From assembly GCF_002251755.1 (NCBI RefSeq), contig NZ_NOXT01000124.1, positions 1 through 64,000 on the forward strand: a stretch of DNA of 64,000 bases, read 5' to 3'. The DNA is from Sandarakinorhabdus cyanobacteriorum. GTDB taxonomy: Bacteria > Pseudomonadota > Alphaproteobacteria > Sphingomonadales > Sphingomonadaceae. The notes beneath the pieces are model-generated. The model was not told where the DNA came from and ran no database searches. It was given only the letters and a program-made list of their open reading frames with translations. Position 1 is the stretch's first letter; every line of letters begins with the position of its first letter. Positions 8,902-17,395 of the stretch are shown in pieces. The position numbers were made by a program, and so were the translations under genes.

Positions 8902-9318
8902 TCAATGCACCGCCGGCCGATCGCCCGGCACTTCCAGCACAAAGGCCGGAATATCGATGGAAAAGCGCGTGCCGTCCTCCGCCATCATCTTGTAGCGGCC
9001 TTCCATGCGGCCGTGGCGCGTGGCGAGCGGACAGCCGGACACATAATCATAGGCCCCGCCCGGCGGGATCAGCGGCTGCACACCCACCACGCCATCGCCG
9101 GCCACTTCTTCCACCCGGCCATCGCCATCGGTGATCAGCCAGTGCCGCGCCATCAGCCGCACCGATGCCTCCCCGTGATTTTCCACCCGCACATGATAGG
9201 CCCAGACGAAATAGCCGCGATCGGGATCAGACTGGTCGGGCAGGAAATGCGGCGCCACCCGCACCGTGAGCGCCCCGGTGGTGGCGCTGTAGGGGAACAT
9301 CTGCCCGATCACGCTCAT
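8902..9318 (-). CDS. apaG: ApaG protein
   Basis: A 138-residue ApaG-type protein with a fibronectin III-like beta-sandwich. Conserved features are seen: YFVWAYHVRVENHGEASV, LMARHWLITDGDG, VVGVQPLIPPGGAYDYVSG and the Met-rich MEGRYKMM. ApaG is associated with cobalt/magnesium tolerance and dinucleoside tetraphosphate levels in enterobacteria; its biochemical role is not settled. Its ATG overlaps the stop of the upstream metZ (ATGA), so the two are translationally coupled. The metZ-apaG pair is a recurrent arrangement in alphaproteobacteria. Confidence 0.92.
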   Translation of the reverse strand: MSVIGQMFPYSATTGALTVRVAPHFLPDQSDPDRGYFVWAYHVRVENHGEASVRLMARHWLITDGDGRVEEVAGDGVVGVQPLIPPGGAYDYVSGCPLATRHGRMEGRYKMMAEDGTRFSIDIPAFVLEVPGDRPAVH

Positions 9319-10523
9319 AAGCCGGCTTCCTTCAAGGCCTGATCCAGATCCTCGATCAGGTCGTCCGGGTCTTCCAACCCGATGGACAGACGCAACATCC
9401 CTTCGGTGATGCCCATCTCCTCGCGCACCGCGTCCGAAACGCTGGCATGGGTGGTGCTGGCCGGATGCGTCATCAACGAACGCGAATCGCCCAGATTGTT
9501 AGAAATATCGATGATCGACAGGCCATCCAGCAGCGCCTGCGCCTGGGGCCGCCCGCCATCCAGATGCATGGCGATGATGGTGCCCCCCGCCTTCATCTGC
9601 CGCATGGCCAGATCATGCTGGGGATGGCTGGCAAGGCCCGGATAAACGAGGCGCGGCACCCGGCCCTCGAGGAACTGGGCAACCTTCAGCGCATTGTCAC
9701 ACTGCCGCCGCACGCGCAGGTCCAGCGTCTCCAGGCTCTTCAGCACCACCCAGGCATTGAACGGCGACAGGTTCGGCCCGGTGTGGCGCGCAAAGGCCAG
9801 GTATGTGTCGTTCATCCACTGCGCGCTGCCGCAAACGGCGCCGGCCAGCACCCGGCCCTGCCCGTCCATCAGCTTGGTGGCGCTATAGGCGACGATGTCG
9901 GCACCCAGTTCCAGCGGCTTCTGCACGATGGGGGAGGCAAAGGCATTGTCCACCATCACCAGTGCGCCGGCGTCATGGGCGATATCGGCAATGGCCCGGA
10001 TATCGCACAGATCAAGGCCGGGATTGGTCGGCGTTTCCAGGAAAAACGCCTTGGTGTTCGGCCGCCGCGCCTTGGCCCAGGCTTCGGTGTCGCGCGCGTC
10101 AACAGTGGTCGTCTCGATGCCAAAGCGCGGCAGGATCGTATCCACCAGCACCCGGCACGAACCAAACAGCGCCCGCCCGGCCACCAGATGGTCCCCGGCC
10201 GACAGGGTCGAAAGCAGCATGCCGGTCATTGCCGCCATGCCGCTGGCCGTGGCCCGCGCCGCCTCTGCGCCCTCGATCAGCGCGATGCGCTGCTCCAGCA
10301 TCTCCACGGTCGGATTCTGCAACCGGCTGTAGGTCATGCCCGGCCGTTCGCCGCGGAACCGCGCCGCCGCCTCCTCGGCATTGTCGTAACAATAGCCGGA
10401 GGTCATGAAGATGGCTTCGCTGGTTTCACCCACCTCCGTGCGCATGGTGCCGCCGCGCACCATCTGCGTGGCGGGGCGCCACCGCTTCACGATTTCGGGA
10501 TTCTGTCCGGCCGTCCGCTTCAT
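9315..10523 (-). CDS. metZ: O-succinylhomoserine sulfhydrylase
   Basis: A PLP enzyme of the Cys/Met metabolism family (402 residues) that makes homocysteine from O-succinylhomoserine and sulfide in methionine synthesis. Fold-type I marks are the PLP lysine K217 in YSATKLMDGQG, D192 in VMVDNAFASP and the phosphate-contact region SGMAAMTGMLL. The start was set at the Met opening MKRTAGQNPEIVKRW; a start ten codons upstream is possible. DGQGR after the lysine is typical of MetZ rather than MetB or MetC. No SAM-II riboswitch was recognised in the short leader, although these regulate met genes in many relatives. A perfect palindrome lies about 75 bp upstream. Confidence 0.9.
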   Translation of the reverse strand: MKRTAGQNPEIVKRWRPATQMVRGGTMRTEVGETSEAIFMTSGYCYDNAEEAAARFRGERPGMTYSRLQNPTVEMLEQRIALIEGAEAARATASGMAAMTGMLLSTLSAGDHLVAGRALFGSCRVLVDTILPRFGIETTTVDARDTEAWAKARRPNTKAFFLETPTNPGLDLCDIRAIADIAHDAGALVMVDNAFASPIVQKPLELGADIVAYSATKLMDGQGRVLAGAVCGSAQWMNDTYLAFARHTGPNLSPFNAWVVLKSLETLDLRVRRQCDNALKVAQFLEGRVPRLVYPGLASHPQHDLAMRQMKAGGTIIAMHLDGGRPQAQALLDGLSIIDISNNLGDSRSLMTHPASTTHASVSDAVREEMGITEGMLRLSIGLEDPDDLIEDLDQALKEAGL

Positions 10524-10595
10524 GAAAAAACGATAATTCACGCTGCGCTGCAACGCAATGAAGCGACAGGCATTCTTGCCAAAGCGTCACATGAA

Positions 10596-10614
10596 ATTGA
10601 CAGTTTCTGTCAAT
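10596..10614. promoter_or_regulatory. Perfect inverted repeat upstream of metZ
   Basis: ATTGACAG and CTGTCAAT flank a 3-nt spacer. The site overlaps the last codon of the RND transporter gene and lies just ahead of metZ. The minus strand contains TTGACA, a possible -35 element, but no good -10 box follows at the usual distance. It could be an operator for metZ or a weak hairpin. No protein can be assigned. Confidence 0.4.
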
Positions 10615-13600
10615 CCGGCTGGACATCCCCGCCCGCCGGCTTGCCCCGCACGATCAGCAGATACATCACCGGCGTCACCACCCGGCTGAGCAGCGTCGAC
10701 GAGACCAGCCCGCCAATGATCACCCACGCCAAGGGGCCATAAAGCCCGGAACCCGACAGGGCGAGCGGCAGCAGCCCGCCAATCGCCGTCACACTGGTCA
10801 ACAGCACCGGCAGGAAGCGCACCTCGCCCGCCTCTTCGATGGCTTCGCGCAGCGGCCGGCCGGCCGCCCGTAGCTGGGTGGTGAAATCCACCAGCAACAG
10901 GCTGTTCTTGATCTCGATCCCGATCAGCGCCACGAAGCCGATCACGGCGGTATAGCTCAGCGAATTGCCGGTGAGGAACAGCGCCACCAACCCGCCAAAC
11001 AGGCCCAGCGGGATCACGCCCGCCACCACCAGCGTCTCGCGGAACCGGCCAAACTCGATCACCAACACCGCCAATATGCCAAACACCGCCAGCGCGATGA
11101 TCGGCCCCAGCCCACCAAAGCTGCGCGCCGCCGTCTCCGCCTCGCCGCCAATGTCAAAGCGATAGCCTTCGGGCAGCTTCACCTTTTGAATGGCGTCCAC
11201 CACCGCCTGGTTCACCTTGGCGGTCAGATAACCATCGGCGATCTGGGCATCGACATAAACGATGCGGCTCTGCCGGTCGCGGTTGATGCGCGGCGGCGCC
11301 GAATCCAGATAGGGCGCCGCAATCTCGCGCAGCGGCACCGTTCCCCGGCTGCCCGGCACATAGATATCATCCAGCACCCGCACATCATGGCGCTCCGCCA
11401 GCGGCAGCCGCACCACCACGTTGTAACTGTCGCCCTCCACATCGCGGAAACGGCCGGCATTCTCGCCCGCCAGCGCCAGCCGCAGCGCCCGGCGCGGTGC
11501 CCCCGGCGCCACCCCCAACAGGGAGGCCTTGTCATTGTCCAATCCCAGGTTCAGCCGCGGCTGGTCCACCGCCACGGCGTTGCGCACATCCCGCGTGCCC
11601 GGCACGGCGCGCATCACCTGCTCCACCTCGCCCGCCAGCCGCTTCAACACCGGCAATTCCGGCCCGACGATGCGGATCTGGATCGGCGCATCGATCGGCG
11701 GCCCGTTCTGGAAGATCTTCACCACATATTGGGCGTTGGGGTCCGCCGCCAGCCGCGTGCGCAGCCGGTCCACCAGCGCCGGGCTGCCCTCGTCCCAGCG
11801 TTTCAGCACCACCAGCACCTCGCCGATGTTGCTGCGCTGATCAAAATTGCGCTGGTTATAGAAAATCTGCGGATTGCCGCGGCCCACATTGCTCATCACG
11901 CCGGCAACATCGGCCTCACCCTTCAGCGCGGCCTCCACCGCCTGCACCGCGCGGTCGGTGCCGGGAATGGCGGTGCCCTCGCTCGCCGTCACCTGCACCA
12001 GGAAATAGGGGGTTTCGGCCGGCGGAAACAGGCTGGACCCAATCAACGGCACCAGGCCAAAGCCGGAAATGATCAGCGCGGTGGCCGCGATCATCGCCCG
12101 CCGCGGATGCGTCAACCCCCAGTGCAGCACCGGCTGATAAAACCGGTGGATGCCCACATTCACCGCCTGCAAAAACCGGTTGCCATGCTCGCTCTCGCTG
12201 CGCGGCAGGATGCGGCTGGCCAGGAACGGCACGATGGTCAAGGACACCAGCAGCGACGCCGCCACCGTGCCCAGCACAGCCACCGGCAGGCTGCGCGTGA
12301 ACTTGCCCGCCCCTTCCGGCAACTGCGTCAACGGCAGAAAGGCAAACAGCAACACGAAGGTGCAGCCGATCACCGCCACCGCAATCTGGGTGGTGCCATC
12401 GATCGCCGCCGTCTCCCGCGGTTTGCCCATGCGCAGGTGGCGGGCGATATTGTCGGTCACCACGATGCTGTCGTCCACCAACAGGCCCAGCGCGATGATG
12501 AAGCCGGAAATCGCCAGCTGGTTCAATGTGAAGCCGCTCCACGCCAGCACCGCCACGCCCATCGCCAGCGACAGCGGCACCGAAATCATCACCACCAGGC
12601 TGGCGCGAAAGCCCAGCGGCAGCAGCGTGATCAGCACCAGGCCCAACGCAATGCCGAAATCCCGGCCGAGCTGGCTCAGCTTGCGGGCAATGTCGTCGCT
12701 CTGGTCAAAGGCCACGGCCATCTGCACATCGGGCGGCAACAGCGGGCGATAGGCATCGGCCGCCTTCACCGCCGCATCGCGGATGTCGAGCACGTTGAGC
12801 CCATCCTTCTGGGTCAGCGTCACCCACACCGCACGCTTGCCATTGTAACGGGCAAAATGCGGCTGCTCCTCATAGGCCCAGCCCACGGTGGCGATATCCT
12901 TCACCCGCACGATGCGGCCATCCTGGGCCCGCACCGGCTCGTCGGCCAGCTCCGCCACCGATTTGTAGGCGCCGCCAGCCTGCACGTTCAGCCGCGCTTC
13001 GCCGGCCTGCACCGCGCCCGGCGGCAGATCCTGGCCGCCACCCTTCAGCGCATCGGTCACCGCGGTCGCCGGGATGCCCAGCTGCGCCATGCGCCCGGTG
13101 TCCAGCGCCACGCGCATTTCCGGCGTCGGCAGCCCCCACACCCGCGTGGCGCGCACCCCCGGCACCCGGATCAGCCGCTCGCGCAAATCCTTGGCAATCT
13201 TCTCCAGCCGGCGATAACTCGCCGTGTCCGACACCAGGGCAAATTGCAGCACGGCCGCTTCCGTGGTGCGGGTCTTCTGGAACTCCAGCCGGGTCAGCGC
13301 CGAAGGCAGCGTCTGCCGTATGGCGTTCACCTCGCGCACCACCTCGTCATAATTTTTCTCAGGATCGCCGTCCCAGCTGAACTCGGCGGTGATCACCGCG
13401 CTGCTGTCGGTCGATCGCGACTGCACGCGCACAATGCCGTCCAGCCCCTGCACCACATCCTCGATCGGCTTGGCGATGGTCGATTCCATGTCGGCCGGCT
13501 CGGCGCCCGGCACGGTGGCGACGATGTTGATGAACGGCGACGGGAAATGCGGATCAACCGAACGCGGAATGCTGAAAAAGGCCGAAACCCCCAGCGCCAT

Positions 13601-13666
13601 CAGCGCCAGGAACACCACCAGCGTGATCTGCCAGCGCTGGATGGCAAACCGGATGATGCCGCTCAT
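10610..13666 (-). CDS. RND efflux transporter, inner-membrane subunit
   Basis: A 1018-residue AcrB/MexB-superfamily proton antiporter. The N-terminus has the usual first membrane segment (FAIQRWQITLVVFLALMALG). The central membrane block carries the family's proton-relay aspartate region LGLLVDDSIVVTDNI, and a second block of helices ends the protein. Two large periplasmic loops are present. SRSTDSSAVITAEF in the porter region and the moderate length suit the HAE1-like group or a neighbouring branch. It overlaps its membrane-fusion partner by ATGA. No outer-membrane TolC gene adjoins, so the channel is presumably encoded elsewhere. The substrate is unknown. Confidence 0.92.
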   Translation of the reverse strand: MSGIIRFAIQRWQITLVVFLALMALGVSAFFSIPRSVDPHFPSPFINIVATVPGAEPADMESTIAKPIEDVVQGLDGIVRVQSRSTDSSAVITAEFSWDGDPEKNYDEVVREVNAIRQTLPSALTRLEFQKTRTTEAAVLQFALVSDTASYRRLEKIAKDLRERLIRVPGVRATRVWGLPTPEMRVALDTGRMAQLGIPATAVTDALKGGGQDLPPGAVQAGEARLNVQAGGAYKSVAELADEPVRAQDGRIVRVKDIATVGWAYEEQPHFARYNGKRAVWVTLTQKDGLNVLDIRDAAVKAADAYRPLLPPDVQMAVAFDQSDDIARKLSQLGRDFGIALGLVLITLLPLGFRASLVVMISVPLSLAMGVAVLAWSGFTLNQLAISGFIIALGLLVDDSIVVTDNIARHLRMGKPRETAAIDGTTQIAVAVIGCTFVLLFAFLPLTQLPEGAGKFTRSLPVAVLGTVAASLLVSLTIVPFLASRILPRSESEHGNRFLQAVNVGIHRFYQPVLHWGLTHPRRAMIAATALIISGFGLVPLIGSSLFPPAETPYFLVQVTASEGTAIPGTDRAVQAVEAALKGEADVAGVMSNVGRGNPQIFYNQRNFDQRSNIGEVLVVLKRWDEGSPALVDRLRTRLAADPNAQYVVKIFQNGPPIDAPIQIRIVGPELPVLKRLAGEVEQVMRAVPGTRDVRNAVAVDQPRLNLGLDNDKASLLGVAPGAPRRALRLALAGENAGRFRDVEGDSYNVVVRLPLAERHDVRVLDDIYVPGSRGTVPLREIAAPYLDSAPPRINRDRQSRIVYVDAQIADGYLTAKVNQAVVDAIQKVKLPEGYRFDIGGEAETAARSFGGLGPIIALAVFGILAVLVIEFGRFRETLVVAGVIPLGLFGGLVALFLTGNSLSYTAVIGFVALIGIEIKNSLLLVDFTTQLRAAGRPLREAIEEAGEVRFLPVLLTSVTAIGGLLPLALSGSGLYGPLAWVIIGGLVSSTLLSRVVTPVMYLLIVRGKPAGGDVQPD

Positions 13667-14727
13667 TTGGCGGCACCCGCAACCGCCACCACCTGGCCAT
13701 CGCGCAGCCGGTCAACGCCGGTCACCACCACCTGCTCGCCCGGTGCCAGGCCGGCGGTGATCACCACCCCATCGCTGCCCACCGTGCCCAGGCTCACCAG
13801 CCGGCTGCGCACACGCTTGCCCGCCGGCTCAAAGACATAGACGAACCCCTCGTCGGCGCGCGCGCCAAACACCGCAGTGGCCGGCACGCGGATCGGCGCC
13901 CCCGGCAACGCCGCGCCCAGCAGCAGCCGCGCCCGGCCAATCTGGCCCGACGCCAGCCGCGCATCGGCCGGCAATTTCACCTCGATGCGGAAGGTGCCGG
14001 TGCCATCATCACCGCGCGCACCCACCTCGCTCACCACCCCGGCCAGCGCCTGATTGCCCAGCGCCGGAATATACACCTCGGCGCTCTGCCCCACCTTCAC
14101 CCGCGCCGCATCCCGGTCCGCCAGCGGCAGCCGCAGCACAAAGCCCTGGCCCAGCTCACCCAGCGTCAGCACCGGCACGCCCGGCTGGGCAATCTGCCCC
14201 GGCTCGCCCGGCCGCGCCAGAATCACCCCGGCCGATGGCGCCGCCAGCGTCGCCAACTGCACATCAAACCCGCTCGCCCGCGCCCGCGCCGCCGCCGCCG
14301 CCATGGTGGCGCGCGCCTGCTCCACCCGCGCCGCCGTCACCCAGCCCTTGGCAAACAAATCCTCGGCGCGGCGAAGGTCAGCCTCGGCCCGCACCACCTC
14401 GGCCCGGGCAGAGGCGACATTGGCGCCCAGCGCCGTGGTGTCCAGCCGCGCCAGCACCTGGCCGGCACGCACCCGGTCGCCCTCGCGCACCAGAATCGCG
14501 GCGATGCGGCCGGGCGTGTTGAAACTCAACGGCGTCTCGCGCTTCAGGCGCACGGTGCCCGAAACCTCCAGCCGGGCGCTGGCATCGGCCGGGGCCGCTG
14601 CCACCAGCCGCACCGGCGCCGCCGGTTCCGTCACCGGTTTTGGCGCATCCTTGCTGCCACAGCCAGCCAGCAGCAACGCCGGGCCACACGCCATCATCAG
14701 GATCGAAAAAACCGCTGTCTTCGCCAT
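13663..14727 (-). CDS. RND efflux membrane-fusion lipoprotein
   Basis: Periplasmic adaptor of the pump encoded immediately downstream. From the chosen start the protein is 354 residues with a lipoprotein signal ending LLLAGC (acylated Cys23). The barrel-sandwich half motif GRIAAILVREGDRVRAGQVL, a helical hairpin rich in Ala/Arg (about 90-140) and the returning lipoyl half (LAAPSAGVILARPGE) are seen in order. The start was moved 41 codons inward from the longest frame to give this clean lipobox. The upstream 150 bp hold a candidate operator. The RND gene starts within its stop codon, so the two are one operon. Confidence 0.9.
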   Translation of the reverse strand: MAKTAVFSILMMACGPALLLAGCGSKDAPKPVTEPAAPVRLVAAAPADASARLEVSGTVRLKRETPLSFNTPGRIAAILVREGDRVRAGQVLARLDTTALGANVASARAEVVRAEADLRRAEDLFAKGWVTAARVEQARATMAAAAARARASGFDVQLATLAAPSAGVILARPGEPGQIAQPGVPVLTLGELGQGFVLRLPLADRDAARVKVGQSAEVYIPALGNQALAGVVSEVGARGDDGTGTFRIEVKLPADARLASGQIGRARLLLGAALPGAPIRVPATAVFGARADEGFVYVFEPAGKRVRSRLVSLGTVGSDGVVITAGLAPGEQVVVTGVDRLRDGQVVAVAGAAK

Positions 14728-14830
14728 GCGCTGCGCCCGCTGTTCTGGTCGGTTCCCGGGCAGCCACCACCGGCTGCCAGCTTTTGATTCCGACTCAAGA
14801 GTATCGGGATGCGCGCCCCGGCGCAAGACT

Positions 14831-14847
14831 TTTGAGCGATGCTCAAA
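14831..14847. promoter_or_regulatory. Candidate operator upstream of the RND operon
   Basis: A perfect inverted repeat, TTTGAGC-GAT-GCTCAAA, lies about 100 bp upstream of the membrane-fusion gene. A related half (GACTCAAGAGT) occurs about 40 bp closer to it. Such spacing suits a dimeric TetR- or MarR-type repressor, but no regulator gene is adjacent, so this is a guess from symmetry. Confidence 0.4.
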
Positions 14848-14901
14848 CATGTCGCAGCCGGCCGGCGCCTCTCCCCCTCGGCGCCCAACCGACCTGCCGC
14901 G

Positions 14902-15225
14902 TCAGTCGCGGATCACCAGTGCGTTGATCGTCAACGCCACACCATCATCATCGGCCGTGCCCGGCTCCACCACCAGCTCGGCCAGGATATGGCCGGGGAT
15001 ACTGATATCCAGATCCGGCGCCACGGCCACCACATGCGCCAGCGCCGCCGCCGCGCCCGGCCCGTCAAAGCGGATGTCCAGCTCATGCCGACCACCGGTC
15101 AGCGTCAGGCTGGCCCAGTCGCGGCAGCGCAGCTCCTCGATCAGCAGGCGCACGCCCAACGGCGTCACCATCCCGGCCACGGCGCGCAGGATCGCCGCCT
15201 GCACCCGATCAGCGTGCGGTCGCAT
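14902..15225 (-). CDS. Conserved hypothetical protein, 107 residues
   Basis: I do not recognise a named family. The protein begins MRPHADRVQAAILRAVAGMV and has a mixed alpha/beta pattern with no signal peptide or membrane segment. RLLIEELRCRDWASLTLTGG and the acidic ending GTADDDGVALTINALVIRD are notable. Its start overlaps the end of the upstream small DNA-binding-like gene by 17 bp, so the two are co-translated. The pair is divergent from an S24 repressor gene, so a regulatory or phage-derived role is possible but unproven. Confidence 0.6.
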   Translation of the reverse strand: MRPHADRVQAAILRAVAGMVTPLGVRLLIEELRCRDWASLTLTGGRHELDIRFDGPGAAAALAHVVAVAPDLDISIPGHILAELVVEPGTADDDGVALTINALVIRD

Positions 15226-15421
15226 GGGCCACCTCCCGACCGGCGGCGGCCGTCTCGCCCGTGATATGGGCCAGCACGCGGGCCCGGGTCGCGGCCCGAG
15301 GTTCCCGCCCGCGGCGCAGATCAAAGACGAAGCGCGGATCGCCGGCCACAAGCCGGCCAAAGCGCGAGGGCGGAACATGATTGGCGCGAAGATATTTTTC
15401 CACGACAGGCAACAGGCTCAT
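15209..15421 (-). CDS. Small putative DNA-binding protein
   Basis: A 70-residue basic protein. The segment VEKYLRANHVPPSRFGRLVA followed by GDPRFVFDLRRGREP reads like a degenerate lambda-repressor-type HTH: two helices, a turn and a recognition helix. The proline in the turn is shared with many small alphaproteobacterial proteins that I recall being annotated as hypothetical. It opens the minus-strand pair divergent from the S24 peptidase/repressor gene with a 152-bp AT-rich control region between. It may be a partner or target of that repressor. Confidence in the function is low. Confidence 0.6.
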   Translation of the reverse strand: MSLLPVVEKYLRANHVPPSRFGRLVAGDPRFVFDLRRGREPRAATRARVLAHITGETAAAGREVAHATAR

Positions 15422-15504
15422 GTCGTCAACTCCCTACAACTATGGACTATATTCCGTCCGATCCCTCGCGATTCGGTTGGAATACCTGTTTATCGAAATT
15501 AAAA

Positions 15505-15520
15505 TCCTACTAATCTAGGA
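15505..15520. promoter_or_regulatory. Candidate repressor site in the divergent control region
   Basis: TCCTA-CTAATC-TAGGA is a perfect short inverted repeat in an AT-rich stretch (15422-15573) between the small HTH-like gene and the S24 regulator. A second symmetric pair, TATTCC (15450) and GGAATA (15479), lies 24 bp apart. Placement between divergent genes suits autoregulation by the S24 protein. Confidence 0.4.
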
Positions 15521-15573
15521 AAAAAACTACTGCTATGGGTCCGCTCGCGGATCAGAGAGGAGGTCCGTGGGTC

Positions 15574-16251
15574 ATGGACAGCATCGCCATCCGGCAACGG
15601 CTGGACGCGCTGATCACGTCACGCGGCGAGGATTATGCCTCGCTCTCGCGGCGTCTTGGGCGCAACGCCAGCTATATCCAGCAATTCATCAAACGCGGCG
15701 TCCCACGCCGCCTCTCCGAATCCGATCGGCGCATCCTCGCCCAGCATTTCGGCATCGCCGAACATCTGCTCGGCGGCCCCACCGATCGCGGCCACACCCT
15801 GCTGCCCCGCCCCGGCCTCGCCCGTGCCGCGGAAGACTATGTGCTCATCCCCCAATACCAGGTCCGCGCCTCCGCCGGACCCGGCGCCCTGCCCGACGGC
15901 GAACGCCCCTCGGCCGCCATCGCCTTCCAGGCCGGTTTCATCCGCGACATCGCCCCCGGCGCGCCCGACCAGCTCGCCATCCTCAGCGTCGATGGCGACT
16001 CCATGTTCCCCACCCTCGCCAACGGCGACCAGATCCTCATCGACACCGCCGATCGCACCCCCTCCCGCGACGGCATCTACGTCCTGCGCGTCGACGATGC
16101 CCTCATGGTCAAACGCCTCTCCCTCAACCCCGCCACCCGCCGCCTCACCATCCGCTCCGACAACGAAGCCTACCCCTCCTGGCCCGATTGCGACCCCACC
16201 GCCGTCCATATCATCGGCCGCGTCGTCTGGGTCGGCCGCAAACTCGGCTAG
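15574..16251 (+). CDS. S24/LexA-like transcriptional repressor
   Basis: A 225-residue two-domain regulator. An N-terminal HTH is seen at about 5-60 (SLSRRLGRNASYIQQFIKRG). A C-terminal S24 peptidase fold follows, with the autocleavage dyad S143 in VDGDSMFPTL and K180 in DDALMVKRLS, and a candidate Ala-Gly cleavage bond at 101-102 (RASAGPG). Proteins of this kind lose repression when RecA filaments stimulate self-cleavage. The start was chosen for the ribosome site GAGGAGG about 12 nt upstream; an in-frame ATG 39 bp earlier is the alternative. No phage structural genes adjoin, so it may be a chromosomal stress regulator or a phage relic. Confidence 0.85.
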   Translation: MDSIAIRQRLDALITSRGEDYASLSRRLGRNASYIQQFIKRGVPRRLSESDRRILAQHFGIAEHLLGGPTDRGHTLLPRPGLARAAEDYVLIPQYQVRASAGPGALPDGERPSAAIAFQAGFIRDIAPGAPDQLAILSVDGDSMFPTLANGDQILIDTADRTPSRDGIYVLRVDDALMVKRLSLNPATRRLTIRSDNEAYPSWPDCDPTAVHIIGRVVWVGRKLG

Positions 16252-16849
16252 GATTTTGCCTAGCGTTCACCTCTCCCCCTGGGAGGGAGGCCTGCCCCGG
16301 ACCTGATCCGGGGTCGAGAGACGCCGAAGGCGGCCCGGGTGAGGGGTGGCTGCAAGAGAGGCTCCGGCGGCCAGGGGCGAGGCCCCTGGACCCATACGTT
16401 CCACGCGTACACGCCCAACGCAGATCCTCCCCAAACGCGTTTGGGGAGGGGGACCGCCGGAACGGCGGTGGAGGGGCCATACCCAAAACCTGCCACCAAC
16501 AGCCCAATCGCGGTCACCACCACCGCCAGGCTGCCGTCACCAACCCAGCATCCGCGGTCACCGCCACCTCCAAATCGGTCACCAAACGCCCCAGTTTCGC
16601 CACGCCACCCCACCAGCGAATCCCAACACCACACCCACCGGGCCCGTCCACAAACCGAAAATCACAACCAAACCAACCAGATAACCCCACCCCTGTCCTA
16701 CACACCCCCAAACTGCGACACTCCCCCCGCTCCTTGACAATCAGCCGACAAGAAAATACCGTCCCAAAGTCGTTTGGGGCGGTGGCAGCCCCGGCAAAGG
16801 CAAGGGCTGGCGGAGGGGCCCGGCGCAAGCCAAACCCGCACATCAATGT
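16252..16849. other. Gene-free stretch with repeats and strong C/A strand bias
   Basis: No gene is supported here. Two relatives of the dispersed GC-rich palindromic repeat lie at about 16270-16348 and 16423-16477. Between about 16500 and 16740 the plus strand is rich in C and A. It contains four copies of the core GTCACC at 21-23 bp spacing (from about 16512 to 16582), a degenerate 21-bp repeat. TTGACA at about 16735 could be a -35 element. Open frames on either strand have low-complexity products. Confidence 0.6.
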
Positions 16850-17149
16850 TCAGTACCCGCTGATCAACATGTCCAGCGCATTGAGGATCGCAACATCATG
16901 TTGCGCCAACGAGCCCACGACGGGTCCACAATCGCGTAACTGCAGCACCGCAGCATATTGCGTGACCATCACATAGCGCGCGCCATCGATGTCAAATTCC
17001 GGATTAAGCCGACGTGCCGGAATTGGCGCACGCCCAGGTGGCTGCAAAGGCACGACAAAGCGCGTATTCAACCGATTCAGCAGGTCCGACTGGCAATCGA
17101 GCAGCAGACTGCCGTCGCCAACCCCGGCATAGACATCAAACCGTGCCAT
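16850..17149 (-). CDS. ccdB: CcdB family toxin
   Basis: A 99-residue toxin of the CcdB family, which poisons DNA gyrase. Family features are seen: N-terminal MARFDVYAG, LLLDCQSDLLNRLNTRFVVP, the mid-protein ARRLNPEFDIDGARYVM, and the C-terminal helix AILNALDMLISGY, which in CcdB carries the GyrA-contact residues; Trp-Gly-Ile of the F-plasmid toxin is replaced by Ser-Gly-Tyr. Its ATG overlaps the antitoxin stop (TGATG), the classic coupled arrangement. The chromosomal setting suggests a stabiliser or relic. Whether it is still toxic cannot be told from sequence. Confidence 0.85.
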   Translation of the reverse strand: MARFDVYAGVGDGSLLLDCQSDLLNRLNTRFVVPLQPPGRAPIPARRLNPEFDIDGARYVMVTQYAAVLQLRDCGPVVGSLAQHDVAILNALDMLISGY

Positions 17150-17385
17150 CAGAACTGGCGGAACCGCGCCAATGGCAAACCATTTGCCTCAACATAGGCG
17201 TTGGACGAGTCTATTGCCGCCTGGTTTTCCGCTAGCCAACGCTCGGCCCGCTGCTTCGATACCTGCTGGGCGATACCCTGCTCGCAGGCTTGTGACAGGT
17301 TGATGCCCAGTGCCCTGGCCTCTTCAACCAACGCCCGATCGAGTGACACATTGGTTGGCTTCCGCACCGTCACTGCCGTCGCCAT
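17149..17385 (-). CDS. ccdA: CcdA family antitoxin
   Basis: A 78-residue antitoxin. The N-terminal ribbon-helix-helix (VTVRKPTNVSLDRALVEEAR, then ALGINLSQACEQG) binds DNA, and the C-terminal acidic/aromatic tail (AERWLAENQAAIDSSNAYVE, then GLPLARFRQF) should wrap the toxin. The start was set at the Met preceded by GGAGG with 5-nt spacing; two earlier in-frame ATGs lie inside the operator-like repeat. It is first in the operon, as expected for antitoxin-led autoregulation. Confidence 0.87.
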   Translation of the reverse strand: MATAVTVRKPTNVSLDRALVEEARALGINLSQACEQGIAQQVSKQRAERWLAENQAAIDSSNAYVEANGLPLARFRQF

Positions 17386-17395
17386 CCAAGCCTCC

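Noticed and set aside
10524-10610. SAM-II riboswitch in the metZ leader
   Set aside because: I looked for the conserved pseudoknot segments and did not find them; only a short palindrome is present.
11186-13840. 884-codon plus-strand frame opposite the RND transporter
   Set aside because: His/Gln/Arg-rich artefact of reading the RND gene backwards.
16514-16846. 110-codon minus-strand frame in the gene-free tract
   Set aside because: It has a Trp/Gly/Val-biased composition set by the strand skew, no ribosome site and no recognisable fold.
15567-16976. 469-codon plus-strand frame over the S24 gene and the following tract
   Set aside because: Its first part overlaps the S24 gene out of frame and the remainder translates repeats and C/A-rich DNA into Pro/Arg/Thr strings.
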